Shown here: piece by piece, positions 37,783 to 47,384 of the stretch
Numbering within the stretch: the stretch's first letter is position 1
How the letters are laid out: every line of letters starts with the position of its first letter
Assembly (NCBI GenBank): GCA_022566735.1
Contig: JADFIG010000002.1
Location: 186,001 to 250,000 of the forward strand
Source of the DNA: Pseudomonadota bacterium
GTDB taxonomy: Bacteria; Pseudomonadota; Gammaproteobacteria; Burkholderiales; Burkholderiaceae_C
Length of the DNA stretch: 64,000 bases
Direction: 5' to 3'
Made by a program: the position numbers and the translations under genes
The notes under the pieces: model-generated
Databases searched by the model: none
Seen by the model: only the letters and a program-made list of their open reading frames with translations
What the model was told of the DNA's origin: nothing

Positions 37783-39132
37783 ATGACCGACACCGCCACG
37801 ACCGGCACCCCTGCTGCGCCCGCTGCCGCCACTTCCGCTCCCGCCTCCAGCCTGTCCCGCCTGCGCATCGACCGCGGCGGGCCGGGGCCGAAAGGCGGTG
37901 GCCAAGCGGTGCGCCGGCGCCTGCCCTGGGGCTGGATCACGGTCGGTCTGGTCGCCGTGGCCGGTGTGGCGGTCAAGCTGCTCATCCCGCAGGCCGTGCC
38001 GGTGCAGACGGCGGCCGTGGTCACCAGCACGCCGTCGCAGCAGTACGTGCAGCTCACCGCCTCGGGCTATGTGGTCGCGCAGCGCCGCGCCTCGGTGGCC
38101 TCGAAGGCCACGGGCCGGCTGATCGAGCTGAACGTGCGCGAGGGCTCGGTGGTCAAGCAGGGCGCGGTCATCGCGCGCCTGGACGCCAGCGATGTGCGCG
38201 CGGCCATCGTCGCGGCCCAGGCGGGCGTGCGCCAGGCCGAAGCCGGCGTGCGCCAGGCCGAGGTGGAGCTGGCCAATGCCGATGCCGACCTCGCACGCAG
38301 CAAGGGCCTGCAGGCGCAGGGCTTCATCTCGCCACAGGCGGTGGACGCTTCGCAGACCCGCGCGAACGCCGCCCGCGCGGCGCGGGCCTCGGCCCAGGCT
38401 GGGCTGGAGGTGGCCCAGGCCCAGGTCAAGGTGCAGCGCGTGGCCGAAGACTTCACCGAGATCCGCGCGCCCTTTGACGGCGTGGTGCTGGTCAAGAACG
38501 CCAACGTGGGCGACATCATCACGCCGCTGTCGTCGGCCGCGGGCACGACGGGCGCGGTGGTGACCATGGCCGACATGTCCACGCTGGAGGTCGAGGCCGA
38601 TGTGTCCGAAGGCAGCCTCTCCAAGGCGCGCATCGGCCAGCCCGTCGAGGTGACGCTGGACGCGCTGCCCGGCGTGCGCTTCCTGGGCCGGGTCGGCAGC
38701 CTGGTGCCCACGGTAGACCGCGCCAAGGCCACCGTGACCACCAAGATCCGTTTCGAGCAGCTCGACGCGCGCATCCTGCCCGAGATGAGCGCCAAGGTCA
38801 GCTTCCTGTCCCAGCCCATCACCGTGGCCGACCAGCAGCCGGTGCTGGCGGTGAACGCCAAGGCCTTGATGCAGGCCGAGGGTCAGACGGTGGTGTGGCG
38901 TGTGCGGTCGGATGCGGCAGCGGGTGGGCCTTCCGCGGCTGTGGCGCCTGCGGCGGGGTCCACACCCACGCTGCGCGCCGAAGCCGTGCCCGTCAAGGCG
39001 GGCCGCCAGCTGGGCGAGGTGCGCGAGGTCACGCCGGTGAAGGCCGGCGCCCTGAGCTCGGGCGACAAGGTCGTCATCCAGGCCGACGGGGTGCTGAAGG
39101 CCGGTGGGGCGGTGCGGCAGGCCGAGCAGTGA
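37783..39132 (+). CDS. HlyD/RND-type periplasmic adaptor subunit
   Basis: N-terminal TM anchor, biotinyl-lipoyl and coiled-coil segments (VASKATGRLIELNVREGSVVKQGAVIARLD...FTEIRAPFDGVVL). Confidence 0.9.
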   Translation: MTDTATTGTPAAPAAATSAPASSLSRLRIDRGGPGPKGGGQAVRRRLPWGWITVGLVAVAGVAVKLLIPQAVPVQTAAVVTSTPSQQYVQLTASGYVVAQRRASVASKATGRLIELNVREGSVVKQGAVIARLDASDVRAAIVAAQAGVRQAEAGVRQAEVELANADADLARSKGLQAQGFISPQAVDASQTRANAARAARASAQAGLEVAQAQVKVQRVAEDFTEIRAPFDGVVLVKNANVGDIITPLSSAAGTTGAVVTMADMSTLEVEADVSEGSLSKARIGQPVEVTLDALPGVRFLGRVGSLVPTVDRAKATVTTKIRFEQLDARILPEMSAKVSFLSQPITVADQQPVLAVNAKALMQAEGQTVVWRVRSDAAAGGPSAAVAPAAGSTPTLRAEAVPVKAGRQLGEVREVTPVKAGALSSGDKVVIQADGVLKAGGAVRQAEQ

Positions 39133-39191
39133 GCCCAGGGCCTTGACGCCCGACGCCGGTGCCTCGGTGCCCGCCTGGGGTGCCGCGCCCG

Positions 39192-39422
39192 CCGAGCAAT
39201 GAGCCTCACCCCCCGAATTCCGAGCTGCGACCGAGCTCCTCGGAGGTGCGGTGTTCCAGCTCAAAGCTCGGCCACCCGAGATCCGAGCTCGGCGCACACA
39301 CCTTTGAACTGCGCATGCCGAGCTCAGGGCTCCGACGTCCGAGCTTTTTGCGCCACGCATGCACCCATCAGGTGCGTGAGCCGAGCTCTGTGCTGTATGT
39401 GCCGAGCGTGTTGCTCGGTGTG
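39192..39422 (+). repeat. degenerate 21-bp tandem repeat array, about 11 units
   Basis: ccgagc motif at 39192, 39318, 39339, 39381, 39402 (ccgaga at 39276), spacings all multiples of 21; unit approx CCGAGCTCNGAGCTGCGNNNG. Confidence 0.75.
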
Positions 39423-39536
39423 CGCAGCAAATGGGTGCGAGACGACAGCTGAGGGCAGTTTGCTGAGCCGAAAGGACGGATGTGGGTGGGGGCGGCACAT
39501 GCCCACATGAAAGCTTCCTTTCATCCTTGCTCGTTA

Positions 39537-39556
39537 AATTAAAGAATGCTTTAATT
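39537..39556. promoter_or_regulatory. AT-rich perfect palindrome AATTAAAG-AATG-CTTTAATT, candidate operator upstream of the Fic gene
   Basis: 8-bp perfect arms ending 35 bp before the Fic ATG. Confidence 0.6.
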
Positions 39557-39591
39557 GATTGCAACATCATCCAGGCAGACTTTCACCAACC

Positions 39592-40737
39592 ATGCGCAAC
39601 ACGGGCACCCACGCCATCTCCACGACCCTGGGTGAGTCTGTTCAGGCCTTCGTGCCGCATGCGCTCCCGCCCCGCGATCCGCCCTTGTCGCCTGAGGCCT
39701 TTGTCGCGCTCAACCAGGCGGCCGAGTTGGCCTTGGCCCGCCTGTCGGGGGTGTCCGGGCTGGCGCCCTCGGTGGACTGGTTGCTCTACAGCGCCATCCG
39801 CAAAGAGGCCTTGCTGACGTCTCAAATCGAAGGCACGCAGGCCACGTTGGTGGACCTGTTCGATGACGAAGCAGGGCTGGCGATCAGCAACACCGCCGAT
39901 GTCGAAGAGGTCACCAACTACCTGCGCGCCTTCCGACTGGTGCAGAGTCATCTGCGCGACCCCCAGGGCTTGCCCATCAGCGTGCGCCTGCTGTGCGACG
40001 CACACCGCCTGCTGCTCGACGGCGTGCGCGGCGCGGGCAAGCAGCCCGGTGAATTGCGCCGATCGCAGAACTGGATCGGCGGCACGCGCCCCGGCAATGC
40101 CGCATTTGTGCCGCCGCCACCGGAACATGTGGCGGGCCTGCTGGCCGACATGGAACGCTTCGTCCATGCCGAGGGCCTGGCCTTGCCGCCGCTGGTGAAG
40201 GTGGCCTTGGTGCATGCCCAATTCGAAACTATCCACCCCTTCCTGGATGGCAACGGTCGCATCGGGCGCTTGCTGATTGCCGCCTTGCTGGAGCATTGGG
40301 GGCTGCTGCCCGAGCCGTTGATGTACCTCAGCGGTTACCTCAAGCAGCACCAGGCCGAGTACTACCGCCGTTTGTCGGCCATCCGCACCGAAGGCGATTG
40401 GGAGGGCTGGCTGGCCTTCTTCCTGGAGGGCGTGGCCTGTGCGGCCGCCGAGGCGGAGCGTGGCGTGGTGGCTTTGGCAAGCTTGATCACGGCTGACCGG
40501 CGTCGGCTGCTGGCCGCGCCCAAGGCTGGACCGGCCAGCTACCGTTTGTTCGAGATGCTGCCAACGATGCCGCGCTTCACCATCGAACGGGTGCGCCAGG
40601 CGTTGGACACCACCTTCCCGACGGCCACGGCAGCGGTGAAAGTGCTGCAAGACCTGGGCATCGTGGCCGAGTTGACCGGCCAGAAGACGAACCGCAGCTA
40701 CAGCTACCCCAAGTACATCGCGCTGCTGGCGCTTTGA
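39592..40737 (+). CDS. Fic family protein, class II (N-terminal inhibitory motif) with C-terminal winged-helix-like region
   Basis: HPFLDGNGRIGRL active site; TSQIEGT matches inhibitory [S/T]xxxE[G/N]. Confidence 0.92.
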   Translation: MRNTGTHAISTTLGESVQAFVPHALPPRDPPLSPEAFVALNQAAELALARLSGVSGLAPSVDWLLYSAIRKEALLTSQIEGTQATLVDLFDDEAGLAISNTADVEEVTNYLRAFRLVQSHLRDPQGLPISVRLLCDAHRLLLDGVRGAGKQPGELRRSQNWIGGTRPGNAAFVPPPPEHVAGLLADMERFVHAEGLALPPLVKVALVHAQFETIHPFLDGNGRIGRLLIAALLEHWGLLPEPLMYLSGYLKQHQAEYYRRLSAIRTEGDWEGWLAFFLEGVACAAAEAERGVVALASLITADRRRLLAAPKAGPASYRLFEMLPTMPRFTIERVRQALDTTFPTATAAVKVLQDLGIVAELTGQKTNRSYSYPKYIALLAL

Positions 40738-40831
40738 CGATGCACTGGGCGGGCTGCCAAGGATGGGCTTGCGCCTGGTGTATGGTTGCTGCCGATCCTT
40801 CTGGGCAAGGCCCCGCCCGTTCCGCCCCCTC

Positions 40832-42001
40832 ATGTTCCTCCTGCGCCTGCTGCTGAAAAACGCCTTCCGCCACCGGCTGCGCACGCTGCTGACCCTGGTG
40901 GGCCTGGTCGTGGCCATCTCGGCCTTCGGCCTGCTGCGCACCATCGTCGACGCCTGGTACGCCGGGGTGGACGCCACCTCCAGCACGCGCCTGATCACGC
41001 GCAGCTCGATCTCCCTGACCTTCCCGCTGCCGCTCAACTACGCCGAGCGCATCAAGGCGGTGGAGGGCGTCAGCGGCATCTCCTGGGCCAACTGGTTCGG
41101 CGGCATCTACGTCACCGAGCGCAACTTCTTCGCGCAGTTCGCGGTCGATGCGCCCAGCTACCTGGCGCTCTACCCCGAGTTCCAGCTCGACGAGGCCGAC
41201 AAGCAGGCCTTCTTCCGCGACCGCCAGGGTTGCGTCGTGGGCCGCAAGCTGGCGGGCAAGTTCGGCTGGAAGCTGGGCGACACCATCGCGCTGCGCGGCA
41301 CCATCTACCCGGGCACCTGGCGCTTCACCATCCGCGGCATCTACCAGGGCAAGGACGCCAAGACCGACGAGCAGCAGATGTTCATCCACTGGCAGCGCCT
41401 GGCCGATGGCATCCGCGCGCGGGTGTCGGCCGGCCCTTCAGGCAAGGCCGATTACGTGGGCGTCTACGTGGTGCGCATCCACAACCCGGACGACGCGCCC
41501 CTGGTCTCGCAGCGCATCGACGCGCTGTTCAAGAACTCCCTGGCCGAGACGCTGACCGAGACCGAAAAAGCCTTCCAGCTCGGCTTCGTGTCCATGAGCG
41601 AAACCATCTTGCTGGCCGTGCAGGCGGTGAGCTTCATCATCATCCTCATCATCATGGCGGTGATGGCCAACACGATGACGATGACGGCGCGCGAACGCCT
41701 GGCCGAGTACGCCACGCTCAAGGCCCTGGGCTTCCCGCCGGCCTTCGTGGTCAAGCTGCTGTTCGGCGAGAGCCTGCTGATCGCGCTGATCGGCGGCGGG
41801 CTGGGCATCGCGGCCACCTTCCCGATGGCCCAGGCCTTCGTCAAGGCGGCGGGCACGCTGTTCCCCATCTTCCAGGTGTCGATGCTGACGGTGGCCCTGC
41901 AGGCACTGGCCGCGCTGGTGGTGGGCACCGTGTCGGCTGCCTGGCCGGCCTGGAAGATGTCGCGCATCGACATCGTGCAGGGGCTGCGGCATGTGGCGTG
42001 A
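40832..42001 (+). CDS. ABC transporter permease, FtsX/MacB type
   Basis: NAFRHRLRTLLTLVGLVVAISAFGLLRT...TMTMTARERLAEYATLKALGFPP. Confidence 0.9.
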   Translation: MFLLRLLLKNAFRHRLRTLLTLVGLVVAISAFGLLRTIVDAWYAGVDATSSTRLITRSSISLTFPLPLNYAERIKAVEGVSGISWANWFGGIYVTERNFFAQFAVDAPSYLALYPEFQLDEADKQAFFRDRQGCVVGRKLAGKFGWKLGDTIALRGTIYPGTWRFTIRGIYQGKDAKTDEQQMFIHWQRLADGIRARVSAGPSGKADYVGVYVVRIHNPDDAPLVSQRIDALFKNSLAETLTETEKAFQLGFVSMSETILLAVQAVSFIIILIIMAVMANTMTMTARERLAEYATLKALGFPPAFVVKLLFGESLLIALIGGGLGIAATFPMAQAFVKAAGTLFPIFQVSMLTVALQALAALVVGTVSAAWPAWKMSRIDIVQGLRHVA

Positions 42002-42031
42002 TGACATGACCGACGTGGTGAGGCGCCCCGC

Positions 42032-43207
42032 ATGAGCCTGCGCACCGTGCCCCTGAGCTACGTCGCCCGCAACCTCTGGGTGCGGCGCGTGACCACCGTG
42101 CTGACCGCCGGCGGCATGGCCCTGGTGGTGTACGTGTTCGCCACCGTGCTGATGATGAGCGAGGGCATCCGCGCCACGCTGGTGGCCACGGGCCAGCCCG
42201 ACAACGTCATGGTGCTGCGCAAGGGCGCGGGCGCGGAGATCAACTCCGGCATCGCGCGCAACCAGGCCGCCGTCATCGACAGCCTGGCGCAGATCGCCAC
42301 CGACGGGCAGGGCCGCAAGCTGGTCAGCCACGAGCCGGTGGTGCTCAACACCCTGCCCAAGCGCGGCAGCGGCAAGCCCAGCAACGTCACGGTGCGCGGC
42401 ACCTCCGACATCGGCCTGGCGCTGCGCCCACAGGTGCGCATCGTGCGGGGCCGCATGTTCCGTGAGGGCACCTCCGAGATCATCACCGGCCGCGCCGTGG
42501 CCCAGGGCTTTGCCGGCGCCGGCCTGGGCGAGACCATGCGCTTCGCCGGCCGCGACTGGGTGGTGGTGGGCGTGTTCGACGCCTCGCGCAGCGCCTTCGA
42601 CTCGGAAGTGTGGGGCGACAGCGAGCAGATGGTCCAGGCCTTCCGCCGCAGCGCGTTCTCCAGCGTGGTCTTCCGCCTGGCCGATGTGGACAGCTTCGAC
42701 GCCGTCAAGGCGCAGCTGGAAGACGACCCGCGCCTGACGCTGGAGGCCAAGCGCGAAGTGAAGTTCTACGCCGAGCAGTCCGAGGCCCTGGCCACCTTCA
42801 TCCGCCTGCTGGGGCTGGCGCTGTCCATCATCTTTTCCATCGGGGCGGTGGTGGGCGCCATGATCACGATGTTCGCCTCGGTGGCCTCGCGCGTGGGCGA
42901 GATCGGCACCCTGCGCGCCCTGGGTTTCCGCCGCAGCGCGGTGCTGTCGGCCTTCCTGGGCGAGGCCTTGCTGCTGGCCTGGGTGGGCGGCATCATGGGC
43001 CTGGGCGCGGCCTCGCTGATGCAGACCGTGAACATCTCCACCGTCAATTTCCAGACCTTCTCGGAGCTGGCCTTCCAGTTCCGCCTCACGCCGGCCATCG
43101 CGGCCCAGTCGCTGGGCTTTGCCCTGCTGATGGGCCTGGTGGGCGGTTTCATCCCCGCCTGGCGGGCAGCGCGGCTGAAGATCGTGGACTGCCTGCGCGC
43201 GGCCTGA
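42032..43207 (+). CDS. ABC transporter permease, FtsX/MacB type
   Basis: RNLWVRRVTTVLTAGGMALVVYVFATVLMMSEG...ASRVGEIGTLRALGFRRSAVL. Confidence 0.9.
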   Translation: MSLRTVPLSYVARNLWVRRVTTVLTAGGMALVVYVFATVLMMSEGIRATLVATGQPDNVMVLRKGAGAEINSGIARNQAAVIDSLAQIATDGQGRKLVSHEPVVLNTLPKRGSGKPSNVTVRGTSDIGLALRPQVRIVRGRMFREGTSEIITGRAVAQGFAGAGLGETMRFAGRDWVVVGVFDASRSAFDSEVWGDSEQMVQAFRRSAFSSVVFRLADVDSFDAVKAQLEDDPRLTLEAKREVKFYAEQSEALATFIRLLGLALSIIFSIGAVVGAMITMFASVASRVGEIGTLRALGFRRSAVLSAFLGEALLLAWVGGIMGLGAASLMQTVNISTVNFQTFSELAFQFRLTPAIAAQSLGFALLMGLVGGFIPAWRAARLKIVDCLRAA

Positions 43208-43224
43208 ACACAAGGAACCCACCC

Positions 43225-44163
43225 ATGCACCTGTGTACTTTCGAAGCCCTGGGCCCGCAGGCAGGCCGTGCCCGGATCGGTGTCCTCCGTGGCAACGAGC
43301 TCATCACCCTGTCCGACAAGCTGGTGCTCCCCCACGGCGCCCCGCTGTCCGCCCACCAGCCCATGATCGACCTGATCACCCACTGGCCGGCGGTGCGTCC
43401 GCAGGTGGCGGCGCTGGCCGCGGGCGCACCGGCCGACCTGCAGCTCGACCAGGTCCACCTGCTGGCGCCCATCCCGCGCCCGGGCAAGACCCTGGCCATC
43501 GGCCTGAACTACCTGGAGCACGTCAACGAGTCCATCGTCGGCGAGAGCCGCACCGTGCCCGAGCACCAGCTCTGGTTCCCCAAGCTGGCCAACGCCATCC
43601 ACCCGCCCTTCGACGACATCGTGCTGCCGCGCGTCTCGCAGATGACGGACTACGAGGCCGAGATGGTCGCCATCATCGGCCAGCGCTGCCGCCATGTGCC
43701 CCCTGAGGCCGCCCACGAGGTGGTGTTCGGCTACGCGGTGGGCAACGACGTGTCGGTGCGCGATTTCCAGAAACGCACCTCGCAGTGGACGCTGGGCAAG
43801 AGCTTCGACACCCACGCGCCTTACGGCCCCTGGATCACCACGGCCGACGAGGTCGGTGACCCGCACGCGCTGGAGATGCGCTGCTGGGTCAATGGCGAGC
43901 TGCGCCAGCACAGCAACACGAAGCTGATGATGCACACGGTGTGGTCGCAGATCGCCCAGCTCACCCAGGTGATGACGCTGGAGCCCGGCGACGTCATCTT
44001 CACCGGCACCTGCAGCGGCGTGGGCGCGGCCTTCAACCCGCCAAAGTTCCTGCGCGCCGGCGACACCGTGCGCGTGGAGATCGAACGCCTGGGGGCCATC
44101 GTGGCCCATTGCGTCGACGAGATGGTGGACGCCGCCGTGGGCGAAGCGGCCGGCAGGGCCTGA
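43225..44163 (+). CDS. fumarylacetoacetate hydrolase family protein
   Basis: PRPGKTLAIGLNYLEHVNES...DYEAEMVAIIGQRCRHV...GNDVSVRDFQ. Confidence 0.92.
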   Translation: MHLCTFEALGPQAGRARIGVLRGNELITLSDKLVLPHGAPLSAHQPMIDLITHWPAVRPQVAALAAGAPADLQLDQVHLLAPIPRPGKTLAIGLNYLEHVNESIVGESRTVPEHQLWFPKLANAIHPPFDDIVLPRVSQMTDYEAEMVAIIGQRCRHVPPEAAHEVVFGYAVGNDVSVRDFQKRTSQWTLGKSFDTHAPYGPWITTADEVGDPHALEMRCWVNGELRQHSNTKLMMHTVWSQIAQLTQVMTLEPGDVIFTGTCSGVGAAFNPPKFLRAGDTVRVEIERLGAIVAHCVDEMVDAAVGEAAGRA

Positions 44164-44186
44164 GGCGCCCCCGGCTGCCGATCAGC

Positions 44187-44450
44187 TCAGCAGCACTTCC
44201 CAGTGCGGCTGCCGTAGCGGGCTTCCAGGCGTTCCTGGAAGAAGGCCTCGTAGCTCATGGGCGCCTGGTCGGGGTGGGTGCGCTCCATGTGGCTGAGGTA
44301 GGCGTCGTAGTCGGGCATGCCGACCATGAGCCGCAGGCTCTGGCCGAGGTAGCGGCCAGCCTGGCCGATCGACGCCCGCCAGCTGCGTGTGCCGGCGGTG
44401 TCGCTCGCCTCGGGCTTCTGCGCAGGAAGCGCCTGCGTGGGGGGGCCCAT
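44187..44450 (-). CDS. YbdD/YjiX family protein (DUF466)
   Basis: SLRLMVGMPDYDAYLSHMERTHPDQAPMSYEAFFQERLEARYG; downstream of cstA. Confidence 0.9.
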   Translation of the reverse strand: MGPPTQALPAQKPEASDTAGTRSWRASIGQAGRYLGQSLRLMVGMPDYDAYLSHMERTHPDQAPMSYEAFFQERLEARYGSRTGKCC

Positions 44451-44479
44451 GTCGTTCAACCTGGTCTTCGGTGCCGGGC

Positions 44480-46555
44480 TCAGTGCGCGGCCACGCTGCC
44501 GCCGGCCAGCTGCTGGTAGGGCGTCTCGCTGGAGTGCGCCTGGTTGCGGCGGCGGGCCTGCAGGCAGGAGCGCACGGTGTAGACCAGCACGGTCAGCACC
44601 ACGCCCAGGAAGAGCAGGCACAGGCCGGCGTCCAGGCGGTCGTTGAAGACGATCTGCTGCATCGCCTCGGGCGTCTTGGCCGGCGCCAGCAGCTTGCCTT
44701 CGGCCAGGGCGTTGGAGAACTTGTCGGCGTGGGCCAGGAAGCCCACCCGCACGTCGGACGAGAACACCTTGAGCCAGCCGGCCGTCAGCGTGCAGGCCAG
44801 CAGCCAGAGGGTGGGCAGCACGGCCACCCAGGCATAGCGCTCGCGCTTCATCTTGAACAGCACCACGGTGCCCAGCATCAGGGCCACGGCGGCCAGCATC
44901 TGGTTGGCGATGCCGAACAGCGGCCACAGGGTGTTGATGCCGCCCAGCGGGTCGACCACACCCTGGTAGAGGAAGTAGCCCCAGGTGGCCACGCACAGGC
45001 CGGTGGCCAGCAGGTTGGCCGGCAGGCTGTGGGTCTGCTTGAGGGCGGGCACGAAGGTGCCCAGCAGGTCCTGCAGCATGAAGCGGCCGGCGCGGGTGCC
45101 GGCGTCCACCGCCGTCAGGATGAACAGGGCCTCGAACAGGATGGCGAAGTGGTACCAGAAGGCCATCATGCCGTCGCCGCCGATCACCTGGTGGAGGATC
45201 TGGGCCATGCCCACGGCCAGGGTGGGCGCGCCACCGGCACGCGCCAGGATGGTGCTCTCACCCACGTCCTTGGCGGTCTGCACCAGCACGTCGGGCGTGA
45301 TCACGAAGCCCCAGGTGGACAGGGTCTGGGCCACCGCTTCCGGGGTGCTGCCGACCAGCGCCGCCGGGCTGTTCATGGCGAAGTAGATGCCGGGCTGGAT
45401 GACGCTGGCCGCGACCAGGGCCATCACCGCCACGAAGGACTCGGCCAGCATGCCGCCGTAGCCGATGAAGCGCGCGTGCGACTCGTTTTCCAGCATCTTG
45501 GGCGTGGTGCCCGAGGAGATCAGTGCGTGGAAGCCCGACACCGCACCGCAGGCGATGGTGATGAACAGGAAGGGGAAGAGGTTGCCGGCCCACACCGGGC
45601 CATTGCCCTGCGCGAACTGCGTGACGGCGGGCATCTTCAGGTCCGGCGCCACGAACACGATGCCGATGGCCAGGGCGATGATGGTGCCGATCTTCAGGAA
45701 GGTCGAGAGGTAGTCGCGCGGCGCCAGCAGCAGCCACACCGGCAGGGTGGCGGCGATGAAGCCGTAGCCGATCAGCATCCAGGTCAGGGCCTTGCCGTCG
45801 AAGGTGAACAGGGCGTTGAGCGTGGGGTGCTCGTGCACCCACTGGCCGCCCGCGATGGCCAGCATCAGCAGCACGAAGCCGATGATGGAGACCTCGCCGA
45901 TGCGGCCCGGGCGGATGTAGCGCACGTACACGCCCATGAACAGCGCGACCGGGATGGTGGCCGCCACCGTGAAGGTGCCCCAGGGCGAGTGCGCCAGGGC
46001 CTTGACCACGATGAGGGCCAGCACCGCCAGGATGATGATCATGATCATGAAGGCGCCGAACAGCGTCACCATGCCGGGGATGGTGCCCATCTCCTGCTTG
46101 ACCAGGTCGCCCAGGGAGCGGCCGTCGCGGCGGGTGGAGATGAACAGCACGATGAAGTCCTGCACCGCACCGGCGAAGACCACGCCGGCCAGCAGCCACA
46201 GCAGGCCGGGCAGGTAGCCCATCTGCGCGGCCAGCACCGGGCCGACCAGCGGGCCCGCGCCCGCGATGGCCGCGAAGTGGTGGCCGTAGAGCACGTACTT
46301 GTTGGTGGGCACGTAGTCGAGCCCGTCGTTGTGCACCCACGCGGGGGTCTTGCGTGTCGGGTCCAGCTGCATCACGCGGGTGGCGATGAACAGGGCGTAG
46401 TAGCGGTAGGCGATCAGGTAGGTGCACACGGCGGCCACCACCACCCACAGGGCGCTGACGGTTTCGCCGCGGCCCAGGGCCACGGTGGCCAGGGCAAAAG
46501 CCCCCAGGATCGAGACAAGCAGCCACAGGCCGTGGCGCTTCAGGGTCGCATTCAT
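44480..46555 (-). CDS. cstA: carbon starvation protein A (CstA family transporter)
   Basis: YRYYALFIATRVMQLDPTRKTPAWVHNDGLDYVPTNKYVLYGHHFAAIAGAGPLVGPVLAAQMGYLPG. Confidence 0.95.
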   Translation of the reverse strand: MNATLKRHGLWLLVSILGAFALATVALGRGETVSALWVVVAAVCTYLIAYRYYALFIATRVMQLDPTRKTPAWVHNDGLDYVPTNKYVLYGHHFAAIAGAGPLVGPVLAAQMGYLPGLLWLLAGVVFAGAVQDFIVLFISTRRDGRSLGDLVKQEMGTIPGMVTLFGAFMIMIIILAVLALIVVKALAHSPWGTFTVAATIPVALFMGVYVRYIRPGRIGEVSIIGFVLLMLAIAGGQWVHEHPTLNALFTFDGKALTWMLIGYGFIAATLPVWLLLAPRDYLSTFLKIGTIIALAIGIVFVAPDLKMPAVTQFAQGNGPVWAGNLFPFLFITIACGAVSGFHALISSGTTPKMLENESHARFIGYGGMLAESFVAVMALVAASVIQPGIYFAMNSPAALVGSTPEAVAQTLSTWGFVITPDVLVQTAKDVGESTILARAGGAPTLAVGMAQILHQVIGGDGMMAFWYHFAILFEALFILTAVDAGTRAGRFMLQDLLGTFVPALKQTHSLPANLLATGLCVATWGYFLYQGVVDPLGGINTLWPLFGIANQMLAAVALMLGTVVLFKMKRERYAWVAVLPTLWLLACTLTAGWLKVFSSDVRVGFLAHADKFSNALAEGKLLAPAKTPEAMQQIVFNDRLDAGLCLLFLGVVLTVLVYTVRSCLQARRRNQAHSSETPYQQLAGGSVAAH

Positions 46556-46708
46556 GAAGGAGTCTCCTCAAGCTGCGCCGTGGGGTGCATGGCCGCACGG
46601 CAGGGTGCCTGAGAGTCTGCCCATGGGGGCGGCGTTGCGCATCCGTCGTGCTGCGCAGGCGGGCTGCGTGGCAGCGCGTACTCGTAAACCCTGGGTGGCG
46701 GCCTGGTT

Positions 46709-47374
46709 TCAGCCCTGGGGGGTGTCCTTGCCCGTGTGCTCCACCGCGTACTTGATGAGCTCGGCCTGGCCCTCGATGCCCAGCTTGCGCTTGATGCTCT
46801 GGCGGTGGGTTTCCACGGTGCGCACGCTGAGGTCGAGGTCGCGCGCGATCTGCTTGCTGCTGTGGCCGCGGCCCAGCGCCGCCAGGATCTCGGCCTCGCG
46901 CGGCGTCAGCACGGGGCGCGGCGCCTGGCCGCGGAACAACCGCCCTGCCACGGCCGGGCTGAGGTAGGTGCCGCCTTCGGCCACGGTCTGGATGGCGCTG
47001 ACGATGTCGGCGGCCGGGGCGTCCTTGAGCACGTAGCCGCGGGCGCCGGCCTGCAGGGCGCGCTGCACGTACTCGGGGTTGTCGTACATGCTGAGCATCA
47101 GCACGCGCAAATCGGGATGGCGCGCCAGCAGGGCGGCGGTGAGGTCGATGCCGCTGATGTCCTTCATGCCCACGTCCATCAGCACGAGGTTGGGCGCCTC
47201 CGCCGGGGAGGCCGGCGGGGTGGGGCTCATGCGCGCCCAGGCCTCGTCGGCGTTGCCGGCCTCGCAGACGGAGGCCACGCCGGGCAGGCTGGCCAGGCGC
47301 AGGCGCAGGCCATCGCGCACCAGGGGGTGGTCGTCGACGATGAGCAGGCGGATGGCGGACGCGGGGGCGGTCAT
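46709..47374 (-). CDS. NarL/FixJ-family response regulator
   Basis: REC (IRLLIVDDHPLVRDGLRLRL) plus LuxR HTH (LTPREAEILAALGRGHSSKQIARDLDLSVRTVETHRQSIKRKLG). Confidence 0.94.
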   Translation of the reverse strand: MTAPASAIRLLIVDDHPLVRDGLRLRLASLPGVASVCEAGNADEAWARMSPTPPASPAEAPNLVLMDVGMKDISGIDLTAALLARHPDLRVLMLSMYDNPEYVQRALQAGARGYVLKDAPAADIVSAIQTVAEGGTYLSPAVAGRLFRGQAPRPVLTPREAEILAALGRGHSSKQIARDLDLSVRTVETHRQSIKRKLGIEGQAELIKYAVEHTGKDTPQG

Positions 47375-47384
47375 GCGGGACAGA

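Noticed and set aside
39159-39452. 97-aa ORF over the 21-bp repeat array as a bona fide gene
   Set aside because: No convincing ribosome site or family; periodicity explains the open frame, so reported only as a repeat
44387-46612. 741-aa plus-strand ORF opposite cstA
   Set aside because: His/Gln/Gly/Asp-rich antisense artefact
46560-46680. Possible riboswitch upstream of cstA (gggtgcctgagagtctgccc)
   Set aside because: CTGAGA-like string is on the opposite strand to cstA and no consistent TPP or glycine aptamer fold could be drawn
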